Of a stretch of DNA of 64,000 bases, positions 16,084 to 25,572 are shown in pieces (within the stretch, counting starts at the first letter, position 1; each line of letters opens with the position of its first letter). The notes below the pieces were generated by a model. It had not been told where the DNA came from. It was given only the letters and a program-made list of their open reading frames with translations, and made no database searches. The translations under genes were made by a program, and so were the position numbers. The stretch comes from Plantactinospora endophytica. Lineage in GTDB: Bacteria > Actinomycetota > Actinomycetes > Mycobacteriales > Micromonosporaceae. The stretch covers positions 1 through 64,000 of the forward strand of contig NZ_BONW01000037.1 in assembly GCF_016862915.1 (NCBI RefSeq). The letters run 5' to 3'.

Positions 16084-16482
16084 GGCGGGGACTCCTCGGC
16101 TTCGGTCGGCTGGTCCTCCGGGCCTGGGCGGAGATCCGCCGCCCCGGGTGTGTGCAGCATGACACGGGCCGTGCCGGATCGACCACGTTGCTGAGCGAGG
16201 GCTCAGGCAAGCCCGTTCCCGAGGCCGACCTGGAACCGCCGGCCGACGCCGCCCGGCCCGGGAGCGCCGTGGCCCGCCTGCCGCCGCACGACGATTGGAC
16301 GACCATTCGGTGACACTTCCCCGGTGGCCCGGAGCCGCCGATCAGGCCCATTACCCACCCGTCCCGTCCCCTTGTCGACGGGCGGTCCACCGGCAAAGAC
16401 ACAGTGTCGGTCGTCGTTGGCTTCGGACATCTGCGGGTGTCCTTCCCGGGCCGTCCGGGGCGACGAGCGGCCCGGCCGCCCC
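16084..16482. other. non-coding upstream region, no gene seen
   Basis: About 400 bp between the phosphoesterase start and the first operator of the sugar importer. Open frames present are short, without ribosome-binding sites or recognisable products. It must contain the phosphoesterase promoter, but no clear -10/-35 pair stood out. Confidence 0.5.
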
Positions 16483-16494
16483 TAAACCGGTTCA
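16483..16494. promoter_or_regulatory. distal LacI-type operator of the sugar importer
   Basis: TAAACCGGTTCA, centred on the palindrome AACCGGTT. The same 12-mer recurs as its exact reverse complement at 16576-16587. LacI-family sites typically have a central CG step inside such a palindrome. Confidence 0.6.
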
Positions 16495-16575
16495 CGGGCA
16501 GCGCCGGAAGCCGCGACGGACCGGGGTTTCCCGCTCGAATGGCTGGTGGCGGAAGTACACACCGGACGTTCTACC

Positions 16576-16587
16576 TGAACCGGTTTA
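16576..16587. promoter_or_regulatory. proximal LacI-type operator of the sugar importer
   Basis: TGAACCGGTTTA is the exact mirror of the distal site 93 bp away. It lies 42 bp upstream of the -35 box, so a regulator here may work with the distal copy by looping. No LacI-family gene is in the window. Confidence 0.6.
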
Positions 16588-16628
16588 CCCACTTAACAGT
16601 TCAGTTCCGGCAAGGCGTTGTCACTTCG

Positions 16629-16657
16629 TTGACACGGCTGTAACCCGCGTGTACGTT
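16629..16657 (+). promoter_or_regulatory. sigma-70-like promoter of the sugar importer
   Basis: TTGACA (16629-16634), a 17-bp spacer and TACGTT (16652-16657). This is the best promoter match in the window. It leaves a leader of about 90 bases before the ATG at 16752. Confidence 0.75.
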
Positions 16658-16751
16658 CCCTGCAAGTCGCGCCGCCTATCCCACCCTCCCCGAGGCGCGC
16701 CACCACGGATCGTGCAACGCCAATGTGGACACCGAAAGGTGGGACGCGCAT

Positions 16752-18038
16752 ATGAGAAAGTACGGAATCGTCGGTGCCGCCCTCGCACTCGTGCTGGCGG
16801 TGTCGGGCTGCGGCGGAGGCGACGACGAGGGCGGCACCGGTGGCGCCGTCACCGGCGAGATCACGGTGCTGACCCAGCGCACCGACATCGTCGACACGGT
16901 CTTCCAGGACTACAAGAAGAAGTTCGAGGCGAAGTACCCCGGCACCACTGTCAAGTTCGAGGCGATCACGGACTACGAGGGCGAGGTCCGGATCCGGATG
17001 AACACCAAGGAGTACGGCGACGTGCTCCTCATCCCCAACTCGGTCACCACCGACCTGCTGCCGACCTTCTTCGAACCGCTCGGCACGGTCTCCGAACTGG
17101 AGAAGAAATACCGCTTCGTCCGCACCGAGCAGCGCCTCGACGACAACGTCTACGGCCTCGCCATCACCGGCAACGCGCAGGGCTTCGTCTACAACAAGAA
17201 GGTGTGGCGGCAGGCGGGCGTCACCGCACCACCGAAGACGCCGGAGGAGTTCCTCGGCGCGCTGGCCGCGATCGGAGACAGAACCGACGCGATCCCGCTC
17301 TACACCAACTACAAGGACAAGTGGCCGCTCGGCCAGTGGGAGGGCAACCGCGGCGGGATCAGCGGCGACCCGGACGCGGCGATCAAACTGGCCAGGGAGG
17401 ACGCGCCCTGGGCGCCCGGCCGGGAGCACCACGTCATGGACTCGCTGCTCTTCGACGCCGTACAGCGTGGGCTGACCGAGCCGGACCCGACGACCACCAA
17501 CTGGGAGCAGTCCAAGGGCATGCTCGGCACCGGCAAGGTCGCCACGATGATGCTCGGCTCCTGGTCGATCGTGCAGATGCAGGCTGCCGCTCCAGACAAG
17601 GCCGACATCGGGTACCTGCCGTTCCCGACCCAGACCGACGGCACGTTCCACACTGTCGTCAGCGGCGACTACAAGAACGGCATCAACGTCAACTCGAAGA
17701 ACAAGGCCACCGCGCGGGCCTGGATCGACTGGTTCACCGACGAGTCGAACTACGCGATCGACCAGGGCGGGGTCTCCCCGGTGATCAGCCAGGCGATGCC
17801 GGGCACCCTGGCCGACCTGACCGCCGCCGGCACCGAGTTCATCGAGTTGAACCCGGCGCCGAAGGGCGAGGAGGGGCTGGCCGAGAAGATCGGCAACGCC
17901 GCCGAGATCGCGCTCTACGACGGCACGTACCGGCAGCGGATCGTGGACGCCGCCCGGGGTGCGAAGCAGGAGACCAGGGACCAGATTTTCGCCGACCTGA
18001 ACAAGAGGTGGGCGGAGACCAGGTCGAAGGTCGGATAG
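16752..18038 (+). CDS. sugar ABC transporter substrate-binding lipoprotein (family 1)
   Basis: 428 residues. The N-terminus is a lipoprotein signal ending LVLAVSGCGG, Cys about 20. The body is a MalE/UgpB-like family 1 binding protein: GEITVLTQRTDIVD, FEAKYPGTTVKFEAI, NAQGFVYNKKVWRQAGV and DGTFHTVVSGDYKNGINVN (about 305-323) are recognisable. It would capture a sugar or oligosaccharide outside the cell and hand it to the two permeases downstream. ATG 16752 follows AAAGGTGGGA; an in-frame ATG 27 bp upstream is less likely. The ligand is not identifiable; the operon carries no glycosidase to hint at it. Confidence 0.9.
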   Translation: MRKYGIVGAALALVLAVSGCGGGDDEGGTGGAVTGEITVLTQRTDIVDTVFQDYKKKFEAKYPGTTVKFEAITDYEGEVRIRMNTKEYGDVLLIPNSVTTDLLPTFFEPLGTVSELEKKYRFVRTEQRLDDNVYGLAITGNAQGFVYNKKVWRQAGVTAPPKTPEEFLGALAAIGDRTDAIPLYTNYKDKWPLGQWEGNRGGISGDPDAAIKLAREDAPWAPGREHHVMDSLLFDAVQRGLTEPDPTTTNWEQSKGMLGTGKVATMMLGSWSIVQMQAAAPDKADIGYLPFPTQTDGTFHTVVSGDYKNGINVNSKNKATARAWIDWFTDESNYAIDQGGVSPVISQAMPGTLADLTAAGTEFIELNPAPKGEEGLAEKIGNAAEIALYDGTYRQRIVDAARGAKQETRDQIFADLNKRWAETRSKVG

Positions 18039-18098
18039 CCCGGCGGCCGGCAGGACGACCCGTACGGACCGGCTCGACCCGGAAGGTCAGTGCGCCAG

Positions 18099-19067
18099 AT
18101 GGCAACTCCGACGAGTACCGCGAGCCGAAAGTCTTCCGGGTCGACCGGTACGACCCTTCGGCAGCGCCTCGGACCCACCGGCCCGCGCCGGCCGGTGACC
18201 CGCCGCCGGGGCACGCTCACGCCGTACCTCTTCCTGCTGGTGCCGGTGGCGCTGCTGGCGGTCTTCACCTACGTCCCGGTGCTCAACATGTTCGGCTACA
18301 GCGTCACCTCGTGGAACGGCCTGAGCCCGAGCAAGGAGTTCGTCGGCGCCGACAACTACCTGGAGATCGTGACCCGTCCCGAACTCTTCGAGGTACTCCG
18401 GGTCAGCCTCTACTACATCGGCGCGTCGGTCGTGCAGATCGCCCTGGCGCTCTACTTCGCCACGGTGCTGAGCTTCAACGTCAGGTTCCGGAACCTCTTC
18501 AAGGGAATCATCTTCTTCCCGTACCTGATCAACGGCGTCGCGATCGCGATGGTCTTCCTCTACTTCTTCCAGCCCGGCGGCACCCTCGACTCCGCCCTGC
18601 GGGTGATCGGGCTCGGCGAGGCGTCCCAGCAGTGGCTCGGCGACCCGGACATCATCAACTACTCGCTGGCCGGTACGTCGATCTGGCGCTATCTGGGGCT
18701 CAACTTCGTGCTCTTCCTCGGTGCCATCCAGTCGATTCCGGCCCAGCTCTACGAGGCGGCGGAGCTGGACGGGGCGAACCGGTGGAACCAGTTCCGCCAT
18801 CTCATCCTGCCCGGCATCCGGCCGATCGTCGGGCTCTCGTTCGTCCTGGCGATCTCCGGATCGCTCGCGGTCTTCGAGATCCCGTACGTCATGACCGGCG
18901 GCGCGAACGGCAGCGAGACCTTCGTGATCCAGACCGTCGACATGGCGTTCAAGTACTACAAGGTCGGGCTGGCTTCGGCGATGGCCGTCGTACTGCTCCT
19001 GATCATCCTGCTGATCACCTGGATCCAGCGCCGAGTCGTACCCGACGAGAAGGTGAACCTGTCATGA
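18099..19067 (+). CDS. sugar ABC transporter permease, MalF/UgpA type
   Basis: 322 residues with six membrane spans after a basic 40-residue N-terminus. The first span is LTPYLFLLVPVALLAVFTYV. The ATPase-docking loop is ELDGANRWNQFRHLILPGI, the EAA motif of CUT1 permeases. GTG 18090 is an alternative start 9 bp earlier, closer to GGAAGG. It lies 60 bp after the binding protein and overlaps the next permease by 4 bp. Confidence 0.9.
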   Translation: MATPTSTASRKSSGSTGTTLRQRLGPTGPRRPVTRRRGTLTPYLFLLVPVALLAVFTYVPVLNMFGYSVTSWNGLSPSKEFVGADNYLEIVTRPELFEVLRVSLYYIGASVVQIALALYFATVLSFNVRFRNLFKGIIFFPYLINGVAIAMVFLYFFQPGGTLDSALRVIGLGEASQQWLGDPDIINYSLAGTSIWRYLGLNFVLFLGAIQSIPAQLYEAAELDGANRWNQFRHLILPGIRPIVGLSFVLAISGSLAVFEIPYVMTGGANGSETFVIQTVDMAFKYYKVGLASAMAVVLLLIILLITWIQRRVVPDEKVNLS

Positions 19068-19894
19068 GCCTGACCGCCCGGGTCGCCGTGGTCCTCAAGT
19101 ACGCCTCGCTCGTCGGCGCCTCCCTGGTGGTGCTGCTGCCGCTGCTGGTGCTGCTGATGGGTTCGCTGAAGACGAACGACGAGTTCGTCAACGGCGCCCC
19201 GTTCGAGCCGCCGGGGAACTGGTTCAACCTCGACAACTACGTGACCGCCTTCACCCAGGGCGGGATGCTGCGGGCCTTCCTCAACACGTCGGTCATCCTG
19301 GCCGTCTCGCTGGTCGGCACCGTGCTGATCGGCTCGATGGCGGCGTACGCCCTGGACCGGTTCGAGTTCCGGCTCCGCCGGACCATCGTCCTGCTGTTCC
19401 TGCTCGCCACCCTGGTGCCCGGGGTGACCACCCAGGTGGCCACCTTCCAGGTGGTGGAGAACCTCGGCCTGTTCAACACGAGATGGTCGGCGATCGTGCT
19501 CTTCCTCGGCACCGACATCATCTCGATCTACATCTTCCAGCAGTTCCTCCGGGGAGTTCCCCGCGAGCTGGACGAGTCCGCCGCGATCGAGGGCGCCAAC
19601 CACCTGACCATCTACTTCCGGATCATCCTGCCCCTGTTGAAGCCGGCGATCGCGACCGTCGTGATCATCAAGGGCATCACCATGTACAACGAGTTCTACA
19701 TCCCGTTCCTCTACATGCCGGACCGCGACCTCGGCGTCATCTCCACCTCGCTGTTCCGCTTCAAGGGACCGTTCGGGGCACAGTGGGAGGTCATCTCGGC
19801 CGGCGTCATCCTGGTCATCGTTCCGACGCTGATCGTCTTCCTGCTGCTCCAGCGCTTCATCTACAACGGATTCACCAGCGGCGCGACCAAGTGA
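19064..19894 (+). CDS. sugar ABC transporter permease, MalG/UgpE type
   Basis: 276 residues with six spans. ELDESAAIEGANHLTIYFRI is the EAA loop; YALDRFEFRLRRT and FQQFLRGVPRE are typical of MalG-type proteins. Its ATG overlaps the stop of the first permease (ATGA), so translation is coupled. The open frame extends far upstream on the same strand, but only this 3' part is coding. No ATPase gene follows; actinobacterial CUT1 systems often share one (MsiK-type) encoded elsewhere. Confidence 0.92.
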   Translation: MSLTARVAVVLKYASLVGASLVVLLPLLVLLMGSLKTNDEFVNGAPFEPPGNWFNLDNYVTAFTQGGMLRAFLNTSVILAVSLVGTVLIGSMAAYALDRFEFRLRRTIVLLFLLATLVPGVTTQVATFQVVENLGLFNTRWSAIVLFLGTDIISIYIFQQFLRGVPRELDESAAIEGANHLTIYFRIILPLLKPAIATVVIIKGITMYNEFYIPFLYMPDRDLGVISTSLFRFKGPFGAQWEVISAGVILVIVPTLIVFLLLQRFIYNGFTSGATK

Positions 19895-20040
19895 ACCCGC
19901 CGTCGAGCGCCGGGCTGGCCTGACCGGTCCGGCACCGCCGCATCTGGTCGCGGTGCCTATCCGGTACCCGGCCCGGTGGGCTTGATCGCCTCGCTACCCT
20001 GGGGCTCGCCTCTCCCCCCACCAGTCCTGCTGGAGCCCAC

Positions 20041-22035
20041 GTGCGACGCGCCCTCGACGATCCGGCCGGACCTCCCGACCAGCCGGACGGCTCCCCGACC
20101 GACCGGGAGCAGCCGGACGTCGACCCGGAGCGGCCGGAGCCGGACCCGGAGCAGCCTGCCGCCGCCCGGGAGCAGCCGGAGCCGGACTCCGACCGGGACC
20201 GGGGCACCCCGAGCAGGGTGCGTCGGGTCGTCGTCGCGGTCCGGCCGCTGCTCTTCGCCGCCGCCGTCGGGATCGTCGTACTGGTGACCGAGGCGCTGGC
20301 CCAGGCCGCCGGGTTCAACCCGTACTCCGGCCGGGTCCAGTACGGGCTGCGGGCCGCCCCGATCGTCGTCGCCGCCCTGGCGGTCTGGGCCGTGTGGTGG
20401 GCCCGGCGCCGGGGACGGTCCTGGGACGCCGACCTGCTGCCGGCGCTGTTCGGCGGGCTCGGCGCGCTGACCGTCGTGGTCGGCCTGCACGGCACCCCGT
20501 ACGACCTGCACGCCCTCGACGGCGACCAGATGTTCCGGGCCGAGGCGATCACCCGGTTCGCCGACTCGTGGTGGGGCGGCGACTACTTCTACCGTGACCT
20601 GCCCGCCTACTACGCACCGGCGTACTTCTGGGTACTGGGTCGGGTCGCCGACCTGGCCGGGCTGCCGCCGTGGTGGATGCTCAAGTACGGCACCATCGCG
20701 ATCTCGTTCCTCACACCGCTCGTGTCGTACCTGCTCTGGCGCCGGGTGGTGACCGCCCGGGTCGCCGCGCTCATCTCGGCGAGCCCGCTGATCGTCCCCA
20801 ACCTCACCGAGACGTACTCCTGGCTCGTCCTGGTCGCCCTGGTGCCGTGGTGGCTACAGGTCGGGCCCGGACTGACCCGGCCGGGCCTGCGGCGCTGGTC
20901 CCCGCTGCTGCTGGGCGCGATCGGCGCGGTGCTGTTCACCGTCTACTACTACTTCTTCTTCGTCCTGCCGATCGTCCTGCTGCTGCACGTCGCCTGGTCC
21001 CGCCGGCAGGGCCGGGTCGACTGGCGGCGGGAGGTGGGCCGGCCGATCGGCATCCTCGGGATCGCCGCGCTCGGCTCGTCGCCGTACTGGGCGCCGCTGG
21101 CCTGGAACTTCCTCACCGCGCCGCACTTCGAGTCGCTGAACAACCGGTGGATCACGCTGAACTCGGGCAGGCTGGCCCTGCCGATGCTCGAACCGTCGGT
21201 GCTCGGCGTGCTGTGCCTGGTCGGCCTCGTCTTCCTGGTGCTGACCGTGCGGGAGGCGCTGTCCCGGGCCCTGCTCACCGTGCTCGTCGCGCTGTACGTC
21301 TGGCACGTCGTCGGCTTCCTGTTCCTGCTCGCCGGTACGCCGCTGATGTCGTTCCGGATGCGCGAACTGGTGCCGACGGTGCTGCTGGCCGCCGCCGCGA
21401 TGGCAATGGTCCGGGCGACCCGGTACGCCGCCGGCAGGTTCTCCGCCGAGCACGTCCGGCGGGTCGCCGCGACCCTCGGCGTACTGCTGGCGATCTTCGC
21501 CGGTGACCGCTTCGTCAACCTGGTACTGGCCGACATCGGCAACGCGCACAACCGGGCCCTGCCGAACGGCGAGTTGCCGCCGTTCCACGAGCCCGACGCG
21601 AAGGTGTGGGGGGCGCCGCCGGCCAAGCTGAGCGCGTTCATCGACGGCCGGTACCGGGGTACCGGGCATCCGGTGGTGCTGACCGGGCACTCCGACCTGA
21701 TGGCGCTGAACCCGTACTACGGGTTCGTGCAGTGGAACGCCAACTACAGCCATCCGACCGCCCAGTTCAACCGGCGGATCACGTTCCTGGGGGAGTTGGC
21801 CCGGTCGGGCTCCCCGGCCGAGTTCGCCGGTCGGCTCCGGGACAACCCGTACGACCGGGTCGACGTGGTGGTGCTGCACGTCGTCGAGGACCGGCTGGTC
21901 TTCAGGTTCCACGCCGACGCCTTCCCGTTCGGCACCGCCCGCCGGGAGATCAGTTTCCCGCGCGGCCTGGTGACGCCGGAGCACTTCGAGGTGACCACGG
22001 TCAACGACACGCTCGTCGCGGTACTGCGGTCCTAG
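20041..22035 (+). CDS. AftA-like galactan arabinofuranosyltransferase, GT-C fold
   Basis: 664 residues. A 65-residue cytoplasmic tail rich in Asp, Glu, Pro and Arg leads into about eleven membrane spans and a C-terminal extracytoplasmic domain from about residue 510. The first external loop has LDGDQMFRAEAITRF (about 159-173), matching the acidic catalytic loop of AftA, which primes arabinan on galactan from decaprenyl-phosphoryl arabinose. The C-terminal region (YYGFVQWNANYSHPTAQFN) also resembles AftA. Start GTG 20041 follows GGAG. Whether this host makes arabinogalactan is not shown by the window; it could modify another arabinan-type glycan. Confidence 0.75.
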   Translation: MRRALDDPAGPPDQPDGSPTDREQPDVDPERPEPDPEQPAAAREQPEPDSDRDRGTPSRVRRVVVAVRPLLFAAAVGIVVLVTEALAQAAGFNPYSGRVQYGLRAAPIVVAALAVWAVWWARRRGRSWDADLLPALFGGLGALTVVVGLHGTPYDLHALDGDQMFRAEAITRFADSWWGGDYFYRDLPAYYAPAYFWVLGRVADLAGLPPWWMLKYGTIAISFLTPLVSYLLWRRVVTARVAALISASPLIVPNLTETYSWLVLVALVPWWLQVGPGLTRPGLRRWSPLLLGAIGAVLFTVYYYFFFVLPIVLLLHVAWSRRQGRVDWRREVGRPIGILGIAALGSSPYWAPLAWNFLTAPHFESLNNRWITLNSGRLALPMLEPSVLGVLCLVGLVFLVLTVREALSRALLTVLVALYVWHVVGFLFLLAGTPLMSFRMRELVPTVLLAAAAMAMVRATRYAAGRFSAEHVRRVAATLGVLLAIFAGDRFVNLVLADIGNAHNRALPNGELPPFHEPDAKVWGAPPAKLSAFIDGRYRGTGHPVVLTGHSDLMALNPYYGFVQWNANYSHPTAQFNRRITFLGELARSGSPAEFAGRLRDNPYDRVDVVVLHVVEDRLVFRFHADAFPFGTARREISFPRGLVTPEHFEVTTVNDTLVAVLRS

Positions 22036-22064
22036 CTCGGGGCGGCCGGCGGTATCGTCGTCCG

Positions 22065-23090
22065 GTGCGTGCAGACGGCGTCGGCCGGAGCCCGGTCGGC
22101 CGGTACCGGAGCTCCGCGCGGAACGACTTCCCGGACCGGCCCGGCCCGACCGACCGGGACAGCCCAACCGATCGGGACAGGTCAGGCGATCGGGACGACT
22201 CGACCGGTCGGCCCCGCCGGGGCGGCTCGGTGCGGGCGGGGCGGCCACCGGGGACGGGACGGACACTGCGGGTCACCACCCGCAACGCCAGCTTCCAGCA
22301 GTGGTCGGCCCTGCTGACCAACCGTGGCAAGCGGCAGCGGGCCGGCGAGTTCCTGGTGCAGGGCGTCCGGCCGATAACCGTGGCGATGGAGCGGGGCTGG
22401 CCGGTGCACGCCCTGCTGCACCCGGACGGCGTACCGCTGTCCCGGTGGGCCCGGGACCTGCTCGACCGGGCCGGCGGGACCCGGGTCGCGGTCGCGCCCG
22501 ACCTGCTGCACGAACTGGGCGGCAAGGACGACGACCTGCCCGAGCTGGTCGCCGTGGCGGGTCTGCCGCCGGACCGGCTGGACCGGATCCCGGTCGGGCC
22601 GGACGCGCTCGTGGTGGTCTTCGACCGGCCGACGGCACCGGGCAACATCGGCACGCTCGTCCGCTCCGCCGACGCCTTCGGTGCCGCCGGGCTGGTGGTG
22701 GTCGGGCACGCCGCCGACCCGTACGACCCGAGGGCGGTCCGGGCCAGCACCGGTTCGCTCTTCGCCGTACCGGTGGTCCGGGCCGGGTCGCACCGCGACG
22801 TGCTCGACTGGGTGGCGGCACTGCGCGGGCAGGGGCTGCCGGTGCAGGTCCTCGGCACCGACGAGGACGGCGAGGTGGAGATCGCCGAGCATGACCTCAC
22901 CGGCCCGACCGTGCTGCTGGTCGGCAACGAGACCGCCGGGCTCAGCGCCGCGTGGCGGCAGTCCTGCGACCGGATGCTGCGGATTCCGATCGCCGGCTCG
23001 GCGAGTTCGCTCAACGCCGCCACCGCCGGCACGGTCGCCCTCTACGAGGCGGCCCGGCAACGCCGCGCCCGACCGGGATCGCCCGGCTGA
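22065..23090 (+). CDS. TrmH/SpoU-family RNA 2'-O-methyltransferase
   Basis: 341 residues from GTG 22065. The last 260 residues are a SPOUT methyltransferase: an N-terminal substrate-binding part (TTRNASFQQWSALLTNRGKR), motif 1 PGNIGTLVRSADAFG, motif 2 LLVGNETAGLS and motif 3 IPIAGSASSLNAATAG, which knots around SAM. The target would be a ribose 2'-OH in rRNA or tRNA. The first 65 residues are Arg/Asp/Gly-rich with repeated DRD units and no homology; GTG 22230 is an alternative start that omits most of it. TATCGT ends 6 bp before GTG 22065, which favours it as a leaderless start. Confidence 0.88.
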   Translation: MRADGVGRSPVGRYRSSARNDFPDRPGPTDRDSPTDRDRSGDRDDSTGRPRRGGSVRAGRPPGTGRTLRVTTRNASFQQWSALLTNRGKRQRAGEFLVQGVRPITVAMERGWPVHALLHPDGVPLSRWARDLLDRAGGTRVAVAPDLLHELGGKDDDLPELVAVAGLPPDRLDRIPVGPDALVVVFDRPTAPGNIGTLVRSADAFGAAGLVVVGHAADPYDPRAVRASTGSLFAVPVVRAGSHRDVLDWVAALRGQGLPVQVLGTDEDGEVEIAEHDLTGPTVLLVGNETAGLSAAWRQSCDRMLRIPIAGSASSLNAATAGTVALYEAARQRRARPGSPG

Positions 23091-23218
23091 CCTCCCGCTC
23101 TCCCCCGTTCACCAGAGCGGTGGCCGACCGGGCGACCCCGCCGCCAGGTGCCGACACCTGCGGTCGGTCGGAAGACTCGCAGGTCAGTGCCGGCACCGGC
23201 GGTCGGTGCTGACACCGG

Positions 23219-25336
23219 TCAGTGCGGCACCGTGGCCGGTACGGGCTCGACCGGCGTCGGGGCCGGGGGTGCGGTCCGGGCCAGCCGGCCCGGCCACCAG
23301 GTGGCGGACCCGACCGAAAGCGCCAGCGCCGGAATCAGCAGGCTGCGCACCAGGAACGTGTCGATGAGTACGCCGACCGCGACGATCACCCCGGTCTGCA
23401 CCGACGGCACCAGCGGCATCACACTCAGCGCGGCGAAGGTGGTCGCCAGCACCACCCCGGCGCTGGTGATCACTCCTCCGGTGACCGTGAGGGCGTGCAG
23501 CACGCCCTGCCGGTGCCCCCGCACGGCGACCTCCTCCCGGGCCCGGGTCATCAGGAAGATGGTGTAGTCCACGCCCAGGGCGACCAGGAACAGGAACGTC
23601 TGCAACGGCAGCGCCACCCACAGCCTCGGATGGCCCAACGCGTCGAGGATCAGGCCGGCGGCGCCCAGCGCGGCGAGGTACGACAGCACCACGCTCGCCA
23701 TCAGCAGCAGCGGCGCGACCAGGGCCCGGAGCAGCAGTACCAGCACCAGGAAGACGACGATCAGGATCAGTGGCATCACCACCCGGTCGTCCCGGGCGGT
23801 GACCCGGTCGGTGTCCAACTGGTACGCCGTCTCGCCGCCCACCAACGGGTCGGCGCCGGGTACCGCCCGCAGCGCGGTACGCAGTCGGTCCACGCTCTCC
23901 TTGGCCGCTCCGGTGCTCGGGTCGTCGGCGAGTACCGCCGGAATCCGGACCCAGCGGCCGTCGGCGGAACGCTCCGGCGGGCCGACCTCGGCGACCCCGT
24001 CGACGCCCCGGGCCGCCTGGACCACCTGCTCGGCGCTGCCCGCAGCGGCCACGATCTCCGCCGGGGCGAGCGTGCCGGCCGGCCAGTGCGCCTCGACCAT
24101 CCGCTGACCGGTGACCGAGCCGACCTCCCGGGTGAAGAACTCGTCGCCGGGCAGGCCGATGCTGAGGTTACCGATCCCGAGCACCAGCACGCCGAGCGCG
24201 ACCGTACTGCCGATCCAGGTGGTGCCGGGCCGCCGGCCGACGAACCGGGCCACCCGGGCCCAGCCGGGGTGGTCTGCGGCGACGTCGTGTCCGACCCGGT
24301 CGACGGTGTGCCTCGGCACGAACGGCCAGAAGACCCAGCGCCCGAAGAGCACCAGCACCGCCGGCAGCAGGGTGGCCATCGCGACCAGGGTGGCGGCGAT
24401 GCCGACCGCGCCGACCGGGCCGAGTCCCCGGGTCGACGGCAGGTCGGCGGCGAGCAGGCAGAGCAGGCCGGCGCCGACGGTGGCGGCCGAGGCGCACATC
24501 GCCGGGAACGAGCGGCGCAACGCCAGCGCCATCGCCTCGTGCCGGTCCTCGTGGCGGCGCAACTCCTCCCGGTAGCGGGCGACGATCAGCAGCGCGTAGT
24601 CCACCCCGACGCCGAGCACGAGTACGGTCAGGATGTTCTGGCTCTGGAAGTCGACGGTGAGTCCGCCGTACTCGGCGAGCAGGTAGACCACCGCGCTGGC
24701 CACCTGACTGGCCACTCCGGCGGTCAGCAGCGGGATCAACCAGAGCACCGGGCTGCGATAGGTGATCAGCAACAGCAGCGCCACCGCGCCGATCGTGGCG
24801 AACAGCAGCGTGACGTCCATCCCGCCGAACGCGTCGAAGAGATCCTCCTCCGCTCCGGCCGACCCGGTCAGCGCGGTACGCAGCCCCGCCGGAACCCCGT
24901 CGGCCAGCCGGTCCCGGATCTCGCCGACCGCCGCCGACTGTGCCTCGTCGGTGCCGGCGAGCGGAAAGGAGAGCAGCAGTGCCCGGCCGTCGTCGCTGGG
25001 CAGTTCGGGCGGGACGATGCCGTCGACCGCGTACCGGGCGAACGCCGTCCGGTCGGCCGCGACCTTGCTCCGGTCGGCGTCGGTGAGCCCGGCCTCGCGG
25101 GCGTAGACGGCGACCGCGACCAGCGCGTCCGGCTCGGGGAAGGCCGCCTCGGCCCGTTCGGCGGCCCGGCTCGCCTCCGCCGAGACGGGCAGGGCGCCGA
25201 GACTGTCGTTGTCCTGCACCTCGGTGAGCTTCAGCGCGAGCGGGCCGACCAGCCCGGCGACGACCACCCAGAGGGCGAGGGTCGCGAACTTGGCGCGCCG
25301 GCCGGTGATCACACCGGCCAATCGATGCCTGGACAT
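23219..25336 (-). CDS. MMPL-family RND-type membrane exporter
   Basis: 705 residues. Twelve spans come as two sets of six, each preceded by one span and a large external domain, as in MmpL and HAE-type RND proteins. LGVGVDYALLIVARYREELRR (seen in part, about 237-257) and the second-half GVDYTIFLMTRAREEV are the standard GxDY motifs whose Asp-Tyr pairs carry protons. MMPL proteins move lipids, siderophores or drugs; the cargo is unknown here. ATG 25336 has GGGAGGAAC before it. It is divergent from the two-component system next door, which may control it. Confidence 0.9.
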   Translation of the reverse strand: MSRHRLAGVITGRRAKFATLALWVVVAGLVGPLALKLTEVQDNDSLGALPVSAEASRAAERAEAAFPEPDALVAVAVYAREAGLTDADRSKVAADRTAFARYAVDGIVPPELPSDDGRALLLSFPLAGTDEAQSAAVGEIRDRLADGVPAGLRTALTGSAGAEEDLFDAFGGMDVTLLFATIGAVALLLLITYRSPVLWLIPLLTAGVASQVASAVVYLLAEYGGLTVDFQSQNILTVLVLGVGVDYALLIVARYREELRRHEDRHEAMALALRRSFPAMCASAATVGAGLLCLLAADLPSTRGLGPVGAVGIAATLVAMATLLPAVLVLFGRWVFWPFVPRHTVDRVGHDVAADHPGWARVARFVGRRPGTTWIGSTVALGVLVLGIGNLSIGLPGDEFFTREVGSVTGQRMVEAHWPAGTLAPAEIVAAAGSAEQVVQAARGVDGVAEVGPPERSADGRWVRIPAVLADDPSTGAAKESVDRLRTALRAVPGADPLVGGETAYQLDTDRVTARDDRVVMPLILIVVFLVLVLLLRALVAPLLLMASVVLSYLAALGAAGLILDALGHPRLWVALPLQTFLFLVALGVDYTIFLMTRAREEVAVRGHRQGVLHALTVTGGVITSAGVVLATTFAALSVMPLVPSVQTGVIVAVGVLIDTFLVRSLLIPALALSVGSATWWPGRLARTAPPAPTPVEPVPATVPH

Positions 25337-25528
25337 GGCATGTTCCTCCCGGAACCTGGTAGGGCTGCTTGGCAACCGGTCGGCGGTGCGGCGGGCGCGG
25401 CGACCACGACGGCGGAAGGCGCCACTGCCCCACCCGTCCTCGGTCCGCCCCGTCCGGTCCGGACCGGTCATGCCATCGATCCAACGGGCTGGCGCGGCCA
25501 CCGGCAGGGGTGGCACGACCCGAAGGAT

Positions 25529-25546
25529 GGTGGTCGTAGCACCACC
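25529..25546. promoter_or_regulatory. inverted repeat between exporter and kinase genes
   Basis: GGTGGT, 6 bp, ACCACC (25529-25546) in the 236-bp divergent region. It is a candidate binding site for the response regulator encoded at 26835-27479 but is short. Confidence 0.3.
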
Positions 25547-25572
25547 GATCACCGCCGGGCCGGTCCGCCAGA

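Noticed and set aside
16295-19063. Long upstream extension in frame with the second sugar permease
   Set aside because: The extension overlaps the binding protein and first permease in another frame; the permease has a normal ATGA start at 19064.
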